A DNA stretch of 64,000 nt. Source: an uncultured Eudoraea sp. Its GTDB lineage: Bacteria > Bacteroidota > Bacteroidia > Flavobacteriales > Flavobacteriaceae. Location of the stretch: the NCBI RefSeq assembly GCF_947258525.1, contig NZ_CAMYIP010000133.1, positions 1 to 64,000 of the forward strand, given 5' to 3'. The notes under the pieces are model-generated. The model made no database searches. It saw only the letters and a program-made list of their open reading frames with translations, and was not told the DNA's origin. Position numbers and translations under genes: made by a program. Positions 10,267 through 20,741 of this stretch are shown one piece after another. How positions within the stretch are numbered: the stretch's first letter is position 1; each line of letters begins with the position of its first letter.

Positions 10267-11706
10267 TCAGTTTCTCTCCCAAGATATGATATTTAATCCT
10301 AACTGAAAAGAAGCGTAATTGCTATCGGCTACGTTGCCATAAGAGAATAAATTATCCCCCATAATATAAAAGTTCACCGGTCCTGCCTGGAGACTCATAC
10401 CTAAACCCACGTTTGAGGCCGTGAACTTATCAACAGTATAAGTTGCTTTTAACGCAAGGACTTTAGCAAATCTTCTTTGATAAAATGCGGTTAAAGCAAA
10501 CTGGGGACCCCGAGGTCTGCTAATAGCATACAATTGACCGCCTACACTATTCAGATAATATAACGATCTGTCACCACTCTCCGCATTATTATCACACTCA
10601 CAATCTGCTGCAATTGGCGTGCCTTGCTTACCAAAATTATATCTAATGGAGGAGTAAAATTTTATAGGCCTGAAGCTTACATAGTTCTTGCTGTCCTCTT
10701 CAAAGGGAACCAGCTCTTCAATTTCATCTACCAGATCTTCCCAAAAATCAGCATTCGGATCATTTAGGGCATCTGGCAAAATTACTTCTACACCCTCAAC
10801 GGATGTGCCCCCTTTAAGTGTATAATTAGTTACATCAGAGGAGTGATACAACAATCCGATATCTAATAGACTTCCCGTAATTACTGTTTGGTCATTGAGA
10901 TTATAAGTTACCCCTAAATCAAATCCAAGTCCGGGATCACCACCAAAAAACCCTCTTTTTGTGAATAAACTTGTCACACTACTACCATTATCATTGGCAT
11001 CTATAAGAGCATCCAGACCCGAAGTTCTTAATTTCATATCTGAAACCAGGGTATTCCTCAACAAATTATTCTGGCCTAAAGTTGTCTCAAAATAACCGCT
11101 ATTATTTGTGGATCTAATGTCTATTATTCCCGAATACAATTTGATTCGTGCTCCTAAAGTGAGATTATTTTTTATTTGTCTGTTAATTCCAAAATGCAGC
11201 ACATTTATGAATTGCCCGCTGGTATTGAGATCATTGAGATCAAATCTTTGTCCCAGTCTGTCGGCATTACCTTCATAAGCTAAAATTGCAAGATCTTTTG
11301 GCCAATAATTTAGTGCATAACCTTCGACATACATTCCAAATGAGAAGAAATTAGCCGGGTTCTTTTGACTACGAAATCCACCGTTTAATATATCAACCTG
11401 AAAGATGCCATTTACTTCATCGCGTTCACTCAATGCATTGAGTGCCCGATCTCTTATTTTCTGATTAATATCGAGTCCATCAGCAGCAAAAATATCGTTT
11501 ACGGTAAGCCCGCTTGTTGCTCCCTGTGCATATATACCCGATATAAATGGTATACCCGCATACCAATTATAAATTGTATTTATACCCGGATTAACCATTA
11601 TTGCCTGTGGAATCTCCTGAAAATCATACAGCACCTCCTTATTTTGGGCATAACAGCTTAGGTATCCTGTGAAAAGGATAATCAATGATAATAGCTTCCT
11701 TATCAT
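10267..11706 (-). CDS. DUF5723-like outer membrane beta-barrel protein
   Basis: Signal peptide; FQEIPQAIMVNPG... and repeated barrel-like strands typical of DUF5723 proteins. Confidence 0.75.
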   Translation of the reverse strand: MIRKLLSLIILFTGYLSCYAQNKEVLYDFQEIPQAIMVNPGINTIYNWYAGIPFISGIYAQGATSGLTVNDIFAADGLDINQKIRDRALNALSERDEVNGIFQVDILNGGFRSQKNPANFFSFGMYVEGYALNYWPKDLAILAYEGNADRLGQRFDLNDLNTSGQFINVLHFGINRQIKNNLTLGARIKLYSGIIDIRSTNNSGYFETTLGQNNLLRNTLVSDMKLRTSGLDALIDANDNGSSVTSLFTKRGFFGGDPGLGFDLGVTYNLNDQTVITGSLLDIGLLYHSSDVTNYTLKGGTSVEGVEVILPDALNDPNADFWEDLVDEIEELVPFEEDSKNYVSFRPIKFYSSIRYNFGKQGTPIAADCECDNNAESGDRSLYYLNSVGGQLYAISRPRGPQFALTAFYQRRFAKVLALKATYTVDKFTASNVGLGMSLQAGPVNFYIMGDNLFSYGNVADSNYASFQLGLNIISWERN

Positions 11707-12251
11707 TTCAGCCGAATCCTGAATTTTGCGCTCGACCTTAAGAAAATTGCCGGGCTAGGTAACGAAGACACACTGATATTATCACCTAAATTTGTAGCAC
11801 TTACTCTTATTGCAGAGGTATTTCTAATAATATCCAGGCTTCTACCTGCGGGTCCATAAGCAATTTCTCTTGTTAATATTGCAGTAGGGGCTGCATTAAC
11901 CATAAAATTTTCAGAATCCAAAACATTCCCTGCCTCATCTAAGAATTCGAAAGTTATATCGAGAGGTTTGCTTGTCGTATTTTCAACTTCATAAGTAATA
12001 ACTCCATCGAGGACATTGTCGGCAACAAACTCTTCGCTAAAAGCATCGAAATTAAATATCTGGGAATAAAAATTTACCCCATTTAATTGATTAATTATAT
12101 ACTCAGGGGTTTCAACATAAAGAATGCTGGCTTCCGCCGTTGGAATAATGTCGAAATTATCTAATTGATCAAAATCCTGTTTTTCCGCGCAGGAACTAAA
12201 GATTCCAGTGCAAAAAAGAATTGCAAGTACAGATATCGGGATATATTTCAT
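11703..12251 (-). CDS. Hypothetical lipoprotein
   Basis: Lipobox-like GIFSSC; 4-nt overlap with downstream barrel gene. Confidence 0.7.
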   Translation of the reverse strand: MKYIPISVLAILFCTGIFSSCAEKQDFDQLDNFDIIPTAEASILYVETPEYIINQLNGVNFYSQIFNFDAFSEEFVADNVLDGVITYEVENTTSKPLDITFEFLDEAGNVLDSENFMVNAAPTAILTREIAYGPAGRSLDIIRNTSAIRVSATNLGDNISVSSLPSPAIFLRSSAKFRIRLK

Positions 12252-12337
12252 TGCTTTATACCAGTTTTAAAATGGTTATTATTTATTTTACCACCTAAAT
12301 AGGTATTGCCTCCTATATTATTCTCCCATATATAACT

Positions 12338-13027
12338 CTATAAATAGTTTTTTATTTCACGCAGATTATGAATCATTGCACAATGCTCGTGTTTCGGATC
12401 ATTATGAGCATTAAAATGTAAGGCATGAAATCCTGCTGCTTTCGCCCCAAGTATATCTGCCTCGATATTATCGCCAACCATTATTGACCTGTTGGCCTTA
12501 GCATTTGCCTTTTGAAGTGCAAGTTCGAAAATTAATGGATTTGGTTTTTTTACCCCTGCCATTTCAGAATTAATGACCTGATTAAAATATCCGAAAATAT
12601 TTGAATTGACCAGTTTTCTGGTCTGTACTTCTTCAAATCCGTTGGTAATTATATGTAGTTTGTATTTGGGTTTTAAATAATTCAGTATCTCAATCGTATT
12701 CGGTAACAAATTATTATAGGCAGCAAGGTTAGTAATATATTCTGCCGATAGTATATCTATAACTTCATCTTTTATTTCGTATCCTATCTCATCAAAAGTT
12801 GTTTTTAGTCTTTGAAAGCGCAATTCCGGTTTCTTAATTTTATCTTCACGATATAATTTCCAAAATTCGAGATTCAGGGGCACATAAACTTCCAGGAATT
12901 TGGAGAGATTTACTTCTAATTCCGCTTCGGCAAATATTTTTTCGAATGTCAATGCTGAATTTCTTTCAAAATCCCATAGTGTATGGTCCAAATCAAAAAA
13001 TATATCTGAAATACCTTGACTATACAT
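12338..13027 (-). CDS. HAD family hydrolase, YjjG-type noncanonical pyrimidine nucleotidase
   Basis: FFDLDHTLWDFERNS, IITNGFEEVQ, KKPNPLIFELAL, MVGDNIEADILGAKAAG. Confidence 0.9.
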   Translation of the reverse strand: MYSQGISDIFFDLDHTLWDFERNSALTFEKIFAEAELEVNLSKFLEVYVPLNLEFWKLYREDKIKKPELRFQRLKTTFDEIGYEIKDEVIDILSAEYITNLAAYNNLLPNTIEILNYLKPKYKLHIITNGFEEVQTRKLVNSNIFGYFNQVINSEMAGVKKPNPLIFELALQKANAKANRSIMVGDNIEADILGAKAAGFHALHFNAHNDPKHEHCAMIHNLREIKNYL

Positions 13028-14315
13028 GATACTTTTGAATTACTTTTTGGTACAAATTTAACCAGTTTATTTCCTGCTCTCCACCTAATAGTTCATTGGA
13101 GAAAATGGTGATAAAGTGACCATTAACCTTTTTTACCTGATCGTAATAAATCTTTATTTTTTCAAGTATTTCCTCTTCAGAGTAGGAATTAAGTAAGGCA
13201 TAATCATGAACAGCGAATGGGTGTACTTTTATGGGTTGCTGTTCTTCTATTGTAATATCATAAAAATTAAAAGGCGTACATGTGCCGGCTTTAAAACCCA
13301 TTTCATGAGTGTATCCCATAGTATAATCATCTGTGAATTCTGCCTCCACAAGGTTTCTGTAAGTATGAGGAATATCTACCCTGTTATATCTCATTCTTGA
13401 ATTGTTTATTGGCCTATTCACAACATTCGATAGCCTCTTTTTCTCTTCTTTCAATAATTCAATGTCCATAAAAGAACTATATGAAGCTGCCAGGGACACT
13501 AAGCTATAGTCTGCAACAGATTTAATAAGGTATTTAAAATTATTGTTTTCGGGTGAAACATTTTTATCATAGGTTGAATAATTGGCGAACTGAAAGAAGA
13601 ATATACTTTTTATTTGAAATTTCCTATGAATTTCTATGAGGCTTTCGTAGTTATTATAAGGATCTTTTCTAATCTTTAACCACACAGAAGTGCGCTGCAC
13701 CACACGTTTCAATTTAAAAGTACCAATGTCATATAACAAGCCTGCTATGCTCCGCATAGGCCCTCTGTGTGCAAAACAGTGTGAAGAAGTAACATCAATA
13801 ATAGAAGTAAACCGAAACTTACGTTCTCTGCTATCTATAGCAGGAAATCGTTCTTTAAGCTTATCCAGAAATTTGTATGCCCAAATATCCACCACAGGTA
13901 CTCGCAAAAAATTATTCTTATAAGCAATACTTTCTGAGGGAGGAAATCTGCCATGCACATCTTTTAGGTATGGCAAATATTCTTCGTATCTGGTTAAAAG
14001 ATAAAAACTTGCAGCAAAAATATCATAAGGAATAGCACTGGGCTCACTTGTCCTGAAAAAACAAGCTGTGCCCTCCCACTCCTCAACAGTTATTTGCAAA
14101 TCAGTTATTCCATGTACAAATAACAGATCTTTACTTCTTACAAAAAACTCATTTTGCAAAGGCTGCTTGCTATAAGTGATCTTAGGACCGGTGTGTTTTA
14201 TAAAATCTTCAACCTTTGTAGTAAAAATGATATCTATCCCAAGTATCCTTGTAAAAATCTGCTTCATGGTGTAACTGAAGCGCGAAGTAATTTTATGGGT
14301 ATATATCAGGAGCAT
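13020..14315 (-). CDS. Polysaccharide deacetylase family protein
   Basis: Full-length similarity by recall to flavobacterial polysaccharide-deacetylase proteins starting MLLIYTHKIT; (F/Y)TSIIDVTSSHCFAHRG, IDIPHTYRN, HEMGFKAGTCTPF. Confidence 0.8.
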   Translation of the reverse strand: MLLIYTHKITSRFSYTMKQIFTRILGIDIIFTTKVEDFIKHTGPKITYSKQPLQNEFFVRSKDLLFVHGITDLQITVEEWEGTACFFRTSEPSAIPYDIFAASFYLLTRYEEYLPYLKDVHGRFPPSESIAYKNNFLRVPVVDIWAYKFLDKLKERFPAIDSRERKFRFTSIIDVTSSHCFAHRGPMRSIAGLLYDIGTFKLKRVVQRTSVWLKIRKDPYNNYESLIEIHRKFQIKSIFFFQFANYSTYDKNVSPENNNFKYLIKSVADYSLVSLAASYSSFMDIELLKEEKKRLSNVVNRPINNSRMRYNRVDIPHTYRNLVEAEFTDDYTMGYTHEMGFKAGTCTPFNFYDITIEEQQPIKVHPFAVHDYALLNSYSEEEILEKIKIYYDQVKKVNGHFITIFSNELLGGEQEINWLNLYQKVIQKYHV

Positions 14316-14317
14316 AT

Positions 14318-15016
14318 TTATATCAAATTATTATCGGCAAAGCTATAGTATTTGTTTTGTGTAATAATTACATGATCGAGTACCCTTATATCCATAGCTT
14401 CAGAAGCTTTTTGAAGCTTAGTTGTAATTTTTTTATCTGCCTCACTTGGTTTAAGTGTGCCTGAGGGATGATTGTGGGCTAATATTAAGGATACCGCTCC
14501 TAATTCCAGTGCCTGTTTTATTACTAAACGAACATCTACCAGAGTGCCAGTAATACCTCCCTTACTCAATTGAGCTTTTTGAATGACCTTATTTGAGTTA
14601 TTTAAGTAAACAATCCAGAATTCCTCGTGAGGAAGGTCTGCAAGCAAGGGTTGCAAAAGATCGAAAACCGACTGGCTCCCTAAGATCTGTGGCTTCACCA
14701 TGGCCTTCTCATTTTGCCTCCTCCTGCCTATCTCCAAAGCCGCAGCAATTGATACGGCCTTGGCCTCGCCAATACCTTTAAATTTCATTAATTGTTTTAT
14801 GGATACCTTACCTAATTCATTTAAGTTATTATTGGTAGATGCCAAAATTCTTTTAGAGAGCGCCACTGCTGTTTCGTTTTTGGTCCCCGAACCAATTAAA
14901 ATGGCAATAAGCTCGGCATTAGAAAGAACTGAACGGCCCTTATGCACTAATTTTTCCCGTGGTTTGTCATCATCAGACCAATTCTTAATGGAAAAAGAAG
15001 AAGATTTGTGTTGCAT
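14318..15016 (-). CDS. radC: RadC family protein (JAB/MPN domain)
   Basis: KLVHKGRSVLSNAELIAILIGSGT; VSLILAHNHPSGTLKPSEAD (JAMM motif). Confidence 0.95.
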   Translation of the reverse strand: MQHKSSSFSIKNWSDDDKPREKLVHKGRSVLSNAELIAILIGSGTKNETAVALSKRILASTNNNLNELGKVSIKQLMKFKGIGEAKAVSIAAALEIGRRRQNEKAMVKPQILGSQSVFDLLQPLLADLPHEEFWIVYLNNSNKVIQKAQLSKGGITGTLVDVRLVIKQALELGAVSLILAHNHPSGTLKPSEADKKITTKLQKASEAMDIRVLDHVIITQNKYYSFADNNLI

Positions 15017-15082
15017 GGCCTAAAGATAATCAACTAAAAAAATTATTGTAAATTTCATTCATAAATTCCTAACTAAGAATTC

Positions 15083-15526
15083 ATGAAATCTATTTTTGAT
15101 GAAGCTACCTATAACGAAGTTGTAGAGCGTTTTAATCAGTTAAGTGCAGAATCAGAAGGTTTATGGGGTAAAATGAGTGTTGGCCAAATGCTATGGCATT
15201 GCCAAATATTCATAAAAACGGCGATTAAAAATAAAAAATATGACAAACGGGCAAATCCGATTATAAGCTGGTTATTTAAAAAGTCTATGTACAACGATAA
15301 GCCCTGGCGAAAAAGCTTACCTACTCCACCTATAGCGAGGGCTAAAGAAGAGAAAGACTTTGAGGTAGAACATAAAAAGTTACAGGAATTAGTTAAGGAA
15401 CTATATAATCTTCGCGACAGGAAGGACTGGAATGCACATCCCATTTTTGGAGATTTTACCCCGGAGCAATGGGGTAAACTTGAATACAAACATTTAGATC
15501 ACCATTTAAGGCAATTTGGGGTTTAA
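15083..15526 (+). CDS. DUF1569 / DinB-like family protein
   Basis: MSVGQMLWHCQIF, HPIFGDFTPEQWGKLEYKHLDHHLRQFGV. Confidence 0.85.
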   Translation: MKSIFDEATYNEVVERFNQLSAESEGLWGKMSVGQMLWHCQIFIKTAIKNKKYDKRANPIISWLFKKSMYNDKPWRKSLPTPPIARAKEEKDFEVEHKKLQELVKELYNLRDRKDWNAHPIFGDFTPEQWGKLEYKHLDHHLRQFGV

Positions 15527-15565
15527 GAGATATGATTAAAGGAGTGTAACAATGATTAAACGGTC

Positions 15566-16927
15566 TTAGTTAATTTCGATCATATTTACGATCTCATTCA
15601 AATCAAGCCCGCCATAGTCTCCTGAGCTCATAAACAGCACTATACTGTTAGTAACATCCTGATTGAAAAGAAATTCTTTAAAAGCAGTACTATTGGTAAA
15701 AATATGAAGCTCTTGCTGTTGAAATGCCTGCTCGATCTGTTCTTTTGTTATTTCATCTAAACCCTTTATTTTAAGCGATTCAGGTATATAAAATACAGCC
15801 GATACATCTGCTTCTTTCAAAGACCCCCTGTATTCCTTTAAAAATTCCGCATTTAAACTGCTATATGTATGTAGTTCTAAACAGGCTATTAGTTTTCGAT
15901 CCGGAAATTGTTCTTTTACTGCCTTTGCGGTTGCTGCTACTTTACTTGGAGAATGGGCATAATCTTTGAAAATTATTGTATTCTCATTTTGGCCAATTTT
16001 TTCCAGGCGTTTTGATGCCCCCTTAAATGATGAAATGGCTTCATAAAAGTCTTCTTCATCCACACCCATATTTTGGCATATCCACTTAGCTCCTGCCAAA
16101 TTATTCAAATTATGTCGTCCGAAAATATTCAGTGGCATTGGGCCTTCCTCTGTATTTAAAAAAGTCTGCCCGTTCTCAACAAAAAAATCCGGGGTTGAAT
16201 AGGGAAGTTTCCGTATTGAATTTGTTGAAGCTTCAACAATACTTTTTACATTAAGATCCTCCTCATTATACGTAATGCTCCCTCCTTTAACTATACTATC
16301 TACAAAAATTTTAAATTGCTCAAGATAATTTTCAAAAGTGGGAAATACATTAACATGATCCCAGGCTATGCCACTTAACAGTGCAATATTTGGTTTGTAA
16401 AGATGAAACTTTGGCCGCCTGTCTATGGGAGAAGAAAGATATTCATCTCCTTCTAAAACTATAAAATCATTTTCATCGGTGAGATGTACCATCCGGTCAA
16501 ATCCCTCCAATTGAGCACCCACCATATAATCAACGGCCTTCCCATGATAATTCATTACATGAAGGATCATTGAAGTTATCGTGGTCTTGCCATGACTACC
16601 TCCAATAACAACACGTGTTTTGTTTTTAGATTGTTCATAAAGGAATTCCGGATATGAGAAGATTTTTAGATCAAGCTTTTTGGCCTTTATCAATTCAGGA
16701 TTATCGGGCTTGGCATGCATTCCAAGGATAATAGCATCTAAAGAAGTATCAATTTTATCGGGAAACCAACCAAACTCAGAAGGGAGAATTCCTTGTTTAG
16801 CCAATCTGCTTTTAGAGGGTTCAAATATTACATCATCACTACCGGTAACAACATATCCTTTATGATGCAGAGCAAGGGCCAGATTATGCATGGCACTTCC
16901 TCCTATAGCTATAAAATGAATTCGCAT
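15566..16927 (-). CDS. mpl: Mur ligase, UDP-N-acetylmuramate:L-alanyl-gamma-D-glutamyl-meso-diaminopimelate ligase type
   Basis: MRIHFIAIGGSAMHNLALALHHKG; GSHGKTTITSMILHVM; FKDYAHSPSKVAAT; CLELHTYSSLN. Confidence 0.88.
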   Translation of the reverse strand: MRIHFIAIGGSAMHNLALALHHKGYVVTGSDDVIFEPSKSRLAKQGILPSEFGWFPDKIDTSLDAIILGMHAKPDNPELIKAKKLDLKIFSYPEFLYEQSKNKTRVVIGGSHGKTTITSMILHVMNYHGKAVDYMVGAQLEGFDRMVHLTDENDFIVLEGDEYLSSPIDRRPKFHLYKPNIALLSGIAWDHVNVFPTFENYLEQFKIFVDSIVKGGSITYNEEDLNVKSIVEASTNSIRKLPYSTPDFFVENGQTFLNTEEGPMPLNIFGRHNLNNLAGAKWICQNMGVDEEDFYEAISSFKGASKRLEKIGQNENTIIFKDYAHSPSKVAATAKAVKEQFPDRKLIACLELHTYSSLNAEFLKEYRGSLKEADVSAVFYIPESLKIKGLDEITKEQIEQAFQQQELHIFTNSTAFKEFLFNQDVTNSIVLFMSSGDYGGLDLNEIVNMIEIN

Positions 16928-16946
16928 CCTTTCGTTTAATATTCCT

Positions 16947-16976
16947 CAAAGATAGGTATTGAAAAGTGCAACTCAA
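16947..16976 (-). promoter_or_regulatory. Bacteroidota promoter of mpl (TTG-N19-TATCTTTG)
   Basis: Minus strand: TTG at 16976-16974, 19-nt spacer, TATCTTTG at 16954-16947, 20 nt before mpl ATG. Confidence 0.7.
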
Positions 16977-17871
16977 ATCATTATTTACCTCAGAATCTTT
17001 CTATCTTAGTAAGATACTTTATTTCAAAACTTTGCTTACTAAAATTAACATACATGAAACGGCTTTTGTTACGGCATCTTTTCGAATGGGTGATGTAGCC
17101 CTAAGCAAAGACCGATATGCCTATTTGTGGTCTAAGAGCAGTATTGACATTCATGCTGAACGCTATAGCACTGCTGTTTCTTCCTATGAACCCTATGCGC
17201 ACTGTTTGCGCAACCGTTATTTTTACGATACCATAAACGAACTCATGAATAAAAACAAAATTGAAGTCCTTATCAATTTTGGTTGTGGCTTCAGTATGTA
17301 TCCGTATTTATTAGAAAATTCACTTGATTATATCGAAATTGACAAATCGGATGTTGTTACACACAAGAAGGAAATGACCACCAAATGGGAAAGGGAAGGG
17401 AAATTACCACGAAGAAAAATCACCTATTTGGAAGCCGATTTTAACCTTAGATCCCAGGACAAACTTTACGAGCAGGTAATAGCACTAAAAAATGGAAGAA
17501 AATCTTTTATCCTGCTGGAAGGAGTACTCTTCTTTTTAAGTAAAGATGATACGAAAAGGCTTTTCAAACTCTTTGACCGCATTCAGGAACCCGATGAATA
17601 TTTAGGCAGTGTTTCCTTTCTACCCCAATTGGAAAAGCAATTAGTGTTTAAAAAACTGATCGATTATGTTGAAAGCAACCTCGAAAAAAATAAGAGATTT
17701 CAATATCAAACTGTTGCTGAGAAATTTTATAGAAACCTTAAAAACTATGAACTAATGAACCATGAGGATACGTTTAGCCTTTCGGCCCGTTATGAGCCCA
17801 AACGCTTCTTACCTAAAGAAGAGGTCCTCAATGAGCATATGTATCTATTGAAAAAAACCAGTATCCAATGA
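16966..17871 (+). CDS. Class I SAM-dependent methyltransferase, leucine carboxyl methyltransferase-like; start uncertain
   Basis: ETAFVTASFRMGDVALSKDRYAYLW; LINFGCGFSMYPYLL; FILLEGVLFFLSKDD. Listed GTG start overlaps mpl promoter. Confidence 0.8.
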   Translation: MQLKSLFTSESFYLSKILYFKTLLTKINIHETAFVTASFRMGDVALSKDRYAYLWSKSSIDIHAERYSTAVSSYEPYAHCLRNRYFYDTINELMNKNKIEVLINFGCGFSMYPYLLENSLDYIEIDKSDVVTHKKEMTTKWEREGKLPRRKITYLEADFNLRSQDKLYEQVIALKNGRKSFILLEGVLFFLSKDDTKRLFKLFDRIQEPDEYLGSVSFLPQLEKQLVFKKLIDYVESNLEKNKRFQYQTVAEKFYRNLKNYELMNHEDTFSLSARYEPKRFLPKEEVLNEHMYLLKKTSIQ

Positions 17872-18185
17872 ACTTAGCATTATCAGACATTGAATCGAAA
17901 GAAATTATACCAGGTTTTCATGGTAAAATGATCCATAGCGAGACCATGACACTTGCCTTCTGGGAAGTAGAAAAGGGAGCGACGGTTCCGGAACATTCTC
18001 ATATTAACGAGCAGATTATGCACGTATTGGAAGGGGATTTTGAATTTAAGGTGGCAGGCGTCACTAAAATCTACAGACCCGGGGAGTTGGCAATTATTCC
18101 CTGCAATATTCCACATAGTGGTAAGGCCCTAACTCCCTGTAAGCTTATGGACATTTTTAGTCCTGTGCGGGAAGAATATAAATAG
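17868..18185 (+). CDS. Cupin domain-containing protein
   Basis: VPEHSHINEQIMHVLEGDFEF ... PGELAIIPCNIPHSGKAL; 4-nt overlap with upstream gene. Confidence 0.9.
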   Translation: MNLALSDIESKEIIPGFHGKMIHSETMTLAFWEVEKGATVPEHSHINEQIMHVLEGDFEFKVAGVTKIYRPGELAIIPCNIPHSGKALTPCKLMDIFSPVREEYK

Positions 18186-18193
18186 AATAGGAC

Positions 18194-18979
18194 ATGCAAA
18201 TCAGTTTAAAAGGAAAAAATGCGCTGGTAGGAGGTAGCAGCCGTGGTATTGGCAAAGCAATTGCCTGGCAATTGGCGGCAAGTGGTGCCAGGGTTACGCT
18301 TATGGCCAGAAATGAAGATCAATTAAAATCTATTGCAGCCAGTCTCGCATCTAATGGTGGCCCTCCTCACGACTATTTGGTTGTAGATTTTACGGATTTT
18401 AATAAGTATAAAAATATAATCTCCAGGTACTTTGAAGATCATAGAGTAGACATACTTGTAAATAATACACAAGGGCCGGCTCCCGGCAATGCCCTAGAGA
18501 AGAATATCACAGATTATCAGGAGGCCTTTGACCTGCTGTTTAAGTCTGTGGTATACACCACTGAACTGGCTTTGAAAAACATGATGCAAAATAAATGGGG
18601 GCGCATAATTAACGTTGCCTCAATATCTGTAAAGGAACCATTGGGTTATTTGGCTCTCTCAAATACTATCCGGGCCGCCGTGGTTACATGGGCAAAATCA
18701 CTGGCCACTGAAGTTGCCAGAGATAAAATTACAGTAAACAATATATTAACAGGATACTTTGATACGGAGCGAATCTCAGATTTGAATAAAAAGAAAGCGG
18801 AACAAATGGGTATTTCTGCGGATCAGGTCCGCAAGGCTATGGAAGAACAGGTGCCTGTGAAACGTATTGGTGATCCTAAAGAATATGGCTATTTAGTTGC
18901 TTTTCTGGCTTCCGATAAAGCTTCTTATATAACAGGGACAAATATTCCAATAGATGGTGGCTTACTAAAATCACTATGA
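18194..18979 (+). CDS. SDR family oxidoreductase
   Basis: GGSSRGIGKAIA, LVNNTQGP, ITGTNIPIDGG. Confidence 0.92.
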   Translation: MQISLKGKNALVGGSSRGIGKAIAWQLAASGARVTLMARNEDQLKSIAASLASNGGPPHDYLVVDFTDFNKYKNIISRYFEDHRVDILVNNTQGPAPGNALEKNITDYQEAFDLLFKSVVYTTELALKNMMQNKWGRIINVASISVKEPLGYLALSNTIRAAVVTWAKSLATEVARDKITVNNILTGYFDTERISDLNKKKAEQMGISADQVRKAMEEQVPVKRIGDPKEYGYLVAFLASDKASYITGTNIPIDGGLLKSL

Positions 18980-19010
18980 AAAGTATTAATCCCTGAATTA
19001 AATAGTCATT

Positions 19011-19904
19011 CTAATCTTTTAAAGCCAGAATGCGTTGTTTTTCTTCCAAAGCTCTTTTAAACCCTTTTTTTTCTTCCAAAGCTCTGTTTATCCAAAGTAA
19101 AGAATTCTTTTTGTTTCCTTTTTTTCGATATAATAGCGCCATCCGATAGTAGGCCCATTCCAATGGGACTCCATCTTTAATTGAATGATTCTCAATATAG
19201 GTTGTCATATATTCTATTCCACTATCTAATTGAAGTCCATAATCACTGCAAACCTTACCTAACTGATAATTCAATTGGTTTCTTTCAAACTTTTCGGAAT
19301 CCTTCACCAGGGATAATGCCTCTAAATAATTTGTCTTGGCATTAGCTGGTTCATCGTTATATTCATATACATAAGCAAGAGCTAAATAACCGTCTAATGT
19401 TGAAATTTGCTTTAGTTGTGTAGCAAGTTCATAAGCTTTATCATAGCTTCCGCCAACGATTCCCGGCAGTGAAACGTAAAAATCTATAAGGGCCCAGTAT
19501 GCTCCGGTATGTAACGGATCAATGATGAGGGTCTTTTTAAAGTTCGATTTTATGCGACCTATAAGAGTAAGTCCAACAAAAGGATTACTGTTTTGAGCCT
19601 TTTTTGCCAAAACTCCTCCGTACTTAAAAAAGTAAGAAGGGTTATCCATAATTAAGCTCGTTAGCCTTTTATATATGTCGATGGCTTTGTCCCATTCTTC
19701 CTGATAGGCATAACTTTCTCCTAATTTGTCTAATAGGACAGGATTGGAATACAGCTTGGGTTGTTCTAATAATAATTCACTGGCGCGCTTGTAATTCCCT
19801 GCATCTATCCAATAGTCTATATCAGAGGAGACAATTTGCGCATTCAAAGCAATAACACTCGTTAAAACTATAAGGAATATGAATTGTCTCATACTATCTA
19901 CCAT
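19011..19904 (-). CDS. Tetratricopeptide repeat protein (signal peptide)
   Basis: TPR-like repeats (GESYAYQEEWDKAIDIYKRL; YYRMALLYRKKGNKKNSLLWINRALEEK). Confidence 0.8.
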   Translation of the reverse strand: MVDSMRQFIFLIVLTSVIALNAQIVSSDIDYWIDAGNYKRASELLLEQPKLYSNPVLLDKLGESYAYQEEWDKAIDIYKRLTSLIMDNPSYFFKYGGVLAKKAQNSNPFVGLTLIGRIKSNFKKTLIIDPLHTGAYWALIDFYVSLPGIVGGSYDKAYELATQLKQISTLDGYLALAYVYEYNDEPANAKTNYLEALSLVKDSEKFERNQLNYQLGKVCSDYGLQLDSGIEYMTTYIENHSIKDGVPLEWAYYRMALLYRKKGNKKNSLLWINRALEEKKGFKRALEEKQRILALKD

Positions 19905-20148
19905 TTATACTCACCCATTGTGTCGTAAACGAATTTTAATCCTTAAAAATTATCAGCGCTTTAGGCTAAGTATTGATTCTTTTGCCAAAGTCAATGTTGG
20001 CCTTAAGCTTTGTGTAATTTAAATACCAAGCTAAATTTTACGAAATACCCAAATTTATATATCCAGCTTAAAAGTGTAGGAATACCTGTTGGGCACTTTC
20101 GCTTAGCTATCTTTTATCAAAGTATTTATCAGGAGTAACTATGGTTGA

Positions 20149-20691
20149 TTATTTCTTGCTCTTCTTTATTAATGGCGGGTACTTTGAAAATACTTTAGTA
20201 ACGATTTCATGAAGCTTTTTTTCTCTGGTTCCAGGTGAATTATTCTCACTAAAATTACTTAAACTTATTGCCTGCCAGAATAATGCATCCTTTTGGCTAT
20301 CCACCAGGTCAAATATTATCTCGCGTTCCAGATTGGAGCCTCCTAAGGGAACGCCTACAGATACACCCCCGCCTACATTACCGCCTGTTCCCCCTATTCC
20401 GACACCTACTGAGCTATTGCTGGGCGTAACAAAAGACTGGCTTTGAATATTAATATAAAAATCCGGTTCCTCGGATAATAAAATTCCACGCATTTGCATA
20501 GTTGAATCAATCGCATTGAAAAGTCGCTTTGAGTCCAAATCACTTAGACCGGTTTGCATTTGAGGATAATAATTATAAGTATTGTAACTGGTAAAATCAG
20601 CAGATTTATCGAAATCATAGTTTACGCGCACTGTGCTGCAGGAAATTGCGCATAGAACAATCAGTATGATCATTATACCTCTCATAAGCAA
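20149..20691 (-). CDS. DUF4136 domain-containing lipoprotein
   Basis: VLCAISCSTVRVNYDFDKSADFTSYNTYNY... typical DUF4136 start. Confidence 0.88.
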   Translation of the reverse strand: MLMRGIMIILIVLCAISCSTVRVNYDFDKSADFTSYNTYNYYPQMQTGLSDLDSKRLFNAIDSTMQMRGILLSEEPDFYINIQSQSFVTPSNSSVGVGIGGTGGNVGGGVSVGVPLGGSNLEREIIFDLVDSQKDALFWQAISLSNFSENNSPGTREKKLHEIVTKVFSKYPPLIKKSKK

Positions 20692-20741
20692 TTTTATATA
20701 AAAATAATGAAAAAAAACAGGGAAGCTGAAAATTGTAATCT

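Noticed and set aside
14318-15016. RadC as mobile-element or defence marker
   Set aside because: Surrounded by core genes; standard chromosomal radC
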